Of a DNA stretch of 6,439 nucleotides, positions 6,336 to 6,439 are shown in pieces. The notes beneath the pieces are model-generated. The model was not told where the DNA came from and did no database searches. It saw only the letters and a program-made list of their open reading frames with translations. A program made the position numbers and the translations under genes. The stretch is from Pseudomonadota bacterium (GTDB lineage Bacteria > Pseudomonadota > Gammaproteobacteria > SZUA-229), in contig JADFWF010000039.1 of the NCBI GenBank assembly GCA_015222965.1, positions 1-6,439 on the forward strand. The letters run 5' to 3'. Each line of letters opens with the position of its first letter. Position 1 is the stretch's first letter.

Positions 6336-6409
6336 AAATTAATTTTCTTTTTTGTATATACCCGCTATTGAGCCTTAGCAGACCGCCAAAAAACTTTAAA
6401 AACTTGAAC

Positions 6410-6433
6410 CGCAGAGGCGCGGAGACGCAGAGA
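6410..6433. repeat. Octamer tandem repeat CGCAGAGR, three copies
   Basis: Three 8-base units (CGCAGAGG, CGCGGAGA, CGCAGAGA) run to the window edge, preceded by TTGAAC and followed by an A run. Similar CGCAGAG tandem stretches are scattered between genes in many environmental proteobacterial genomes. The element may continue beyond the window. Its function is unknown. Confidence 0.6.
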
Positions 6434-6439
6434 AAAACA

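Noticed and set aside
84..6378. An 11-base inverted match, CTAAGGCTCAA at 84-94 and TTGAGCCTTAG at 6368-6378, that would bracket the whole gene block like element ends.
   Set aside because: About five such 11-base inverted matches are expected by chance in a window this long. There is no transposase or target duplication.

Overview
The window is a stretch of bacterial chromosome whose five genes all lie on the minus strand, so transcription runs from high to low coordinates. Gene content, the ECF sigma arrangement and a REP-type palindrome with a GTAG head suggest a gammaproteobacterium, probably an environmental one. That assignment is inference, because there is no rRNA or other marker gene. 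No insertion sequence, integrase, tRNA, rRNA or CRISPR array was seen.

Upstream block (about 6439 down to 3704, in direction of transcription). After a short octamer tandem repeat at the window edge and a leader with a conspicuous inverted repeat, there is a YfbK-type von Willebrand factor A lipoprotein (6273-4459). Next come a pair of inverted REP elements (4355-4438), an ECF sigma factor (4276-3704) and, overlapping it by 4 bp, a single-span membrane protein that is probably its anti-sigma factor (3707-2934). Together they look like an envelope-sensing module: a cell-surface VWA lipoprotein, a membrane-anchored regulator and a sigma factor.

Downstream block (2854 down to 101). After a 79-bp gap comes a GltS-family sodium/glutamate symporter (2854-1637). 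Its TAA stop is followed with no gap, in the same frame, by the GTG start of a lipoprotein solute-binding protein of the TAXI type (1636-101). TAXI proteins normally serve TRAP transporters, and GltS normally works without a binding protein. No TRAP membrane subunit is present. The most interesting reading is therefore a two-component, binding-protein-assisted GltS transporter. The TAXI protein also carries about 170 extra residues in front of its binding domain.

The remaining DNA is short: 1-100 (a heptamer tandem repeat, no gene), 2855-2933 (weak promoter candidate), 4277-4458 (REP pair and sigma leader) and 6274-6439 (VWA leader, possible ECF promoter, octamer repeat). No gene-free stretch exceeds 300 bases.
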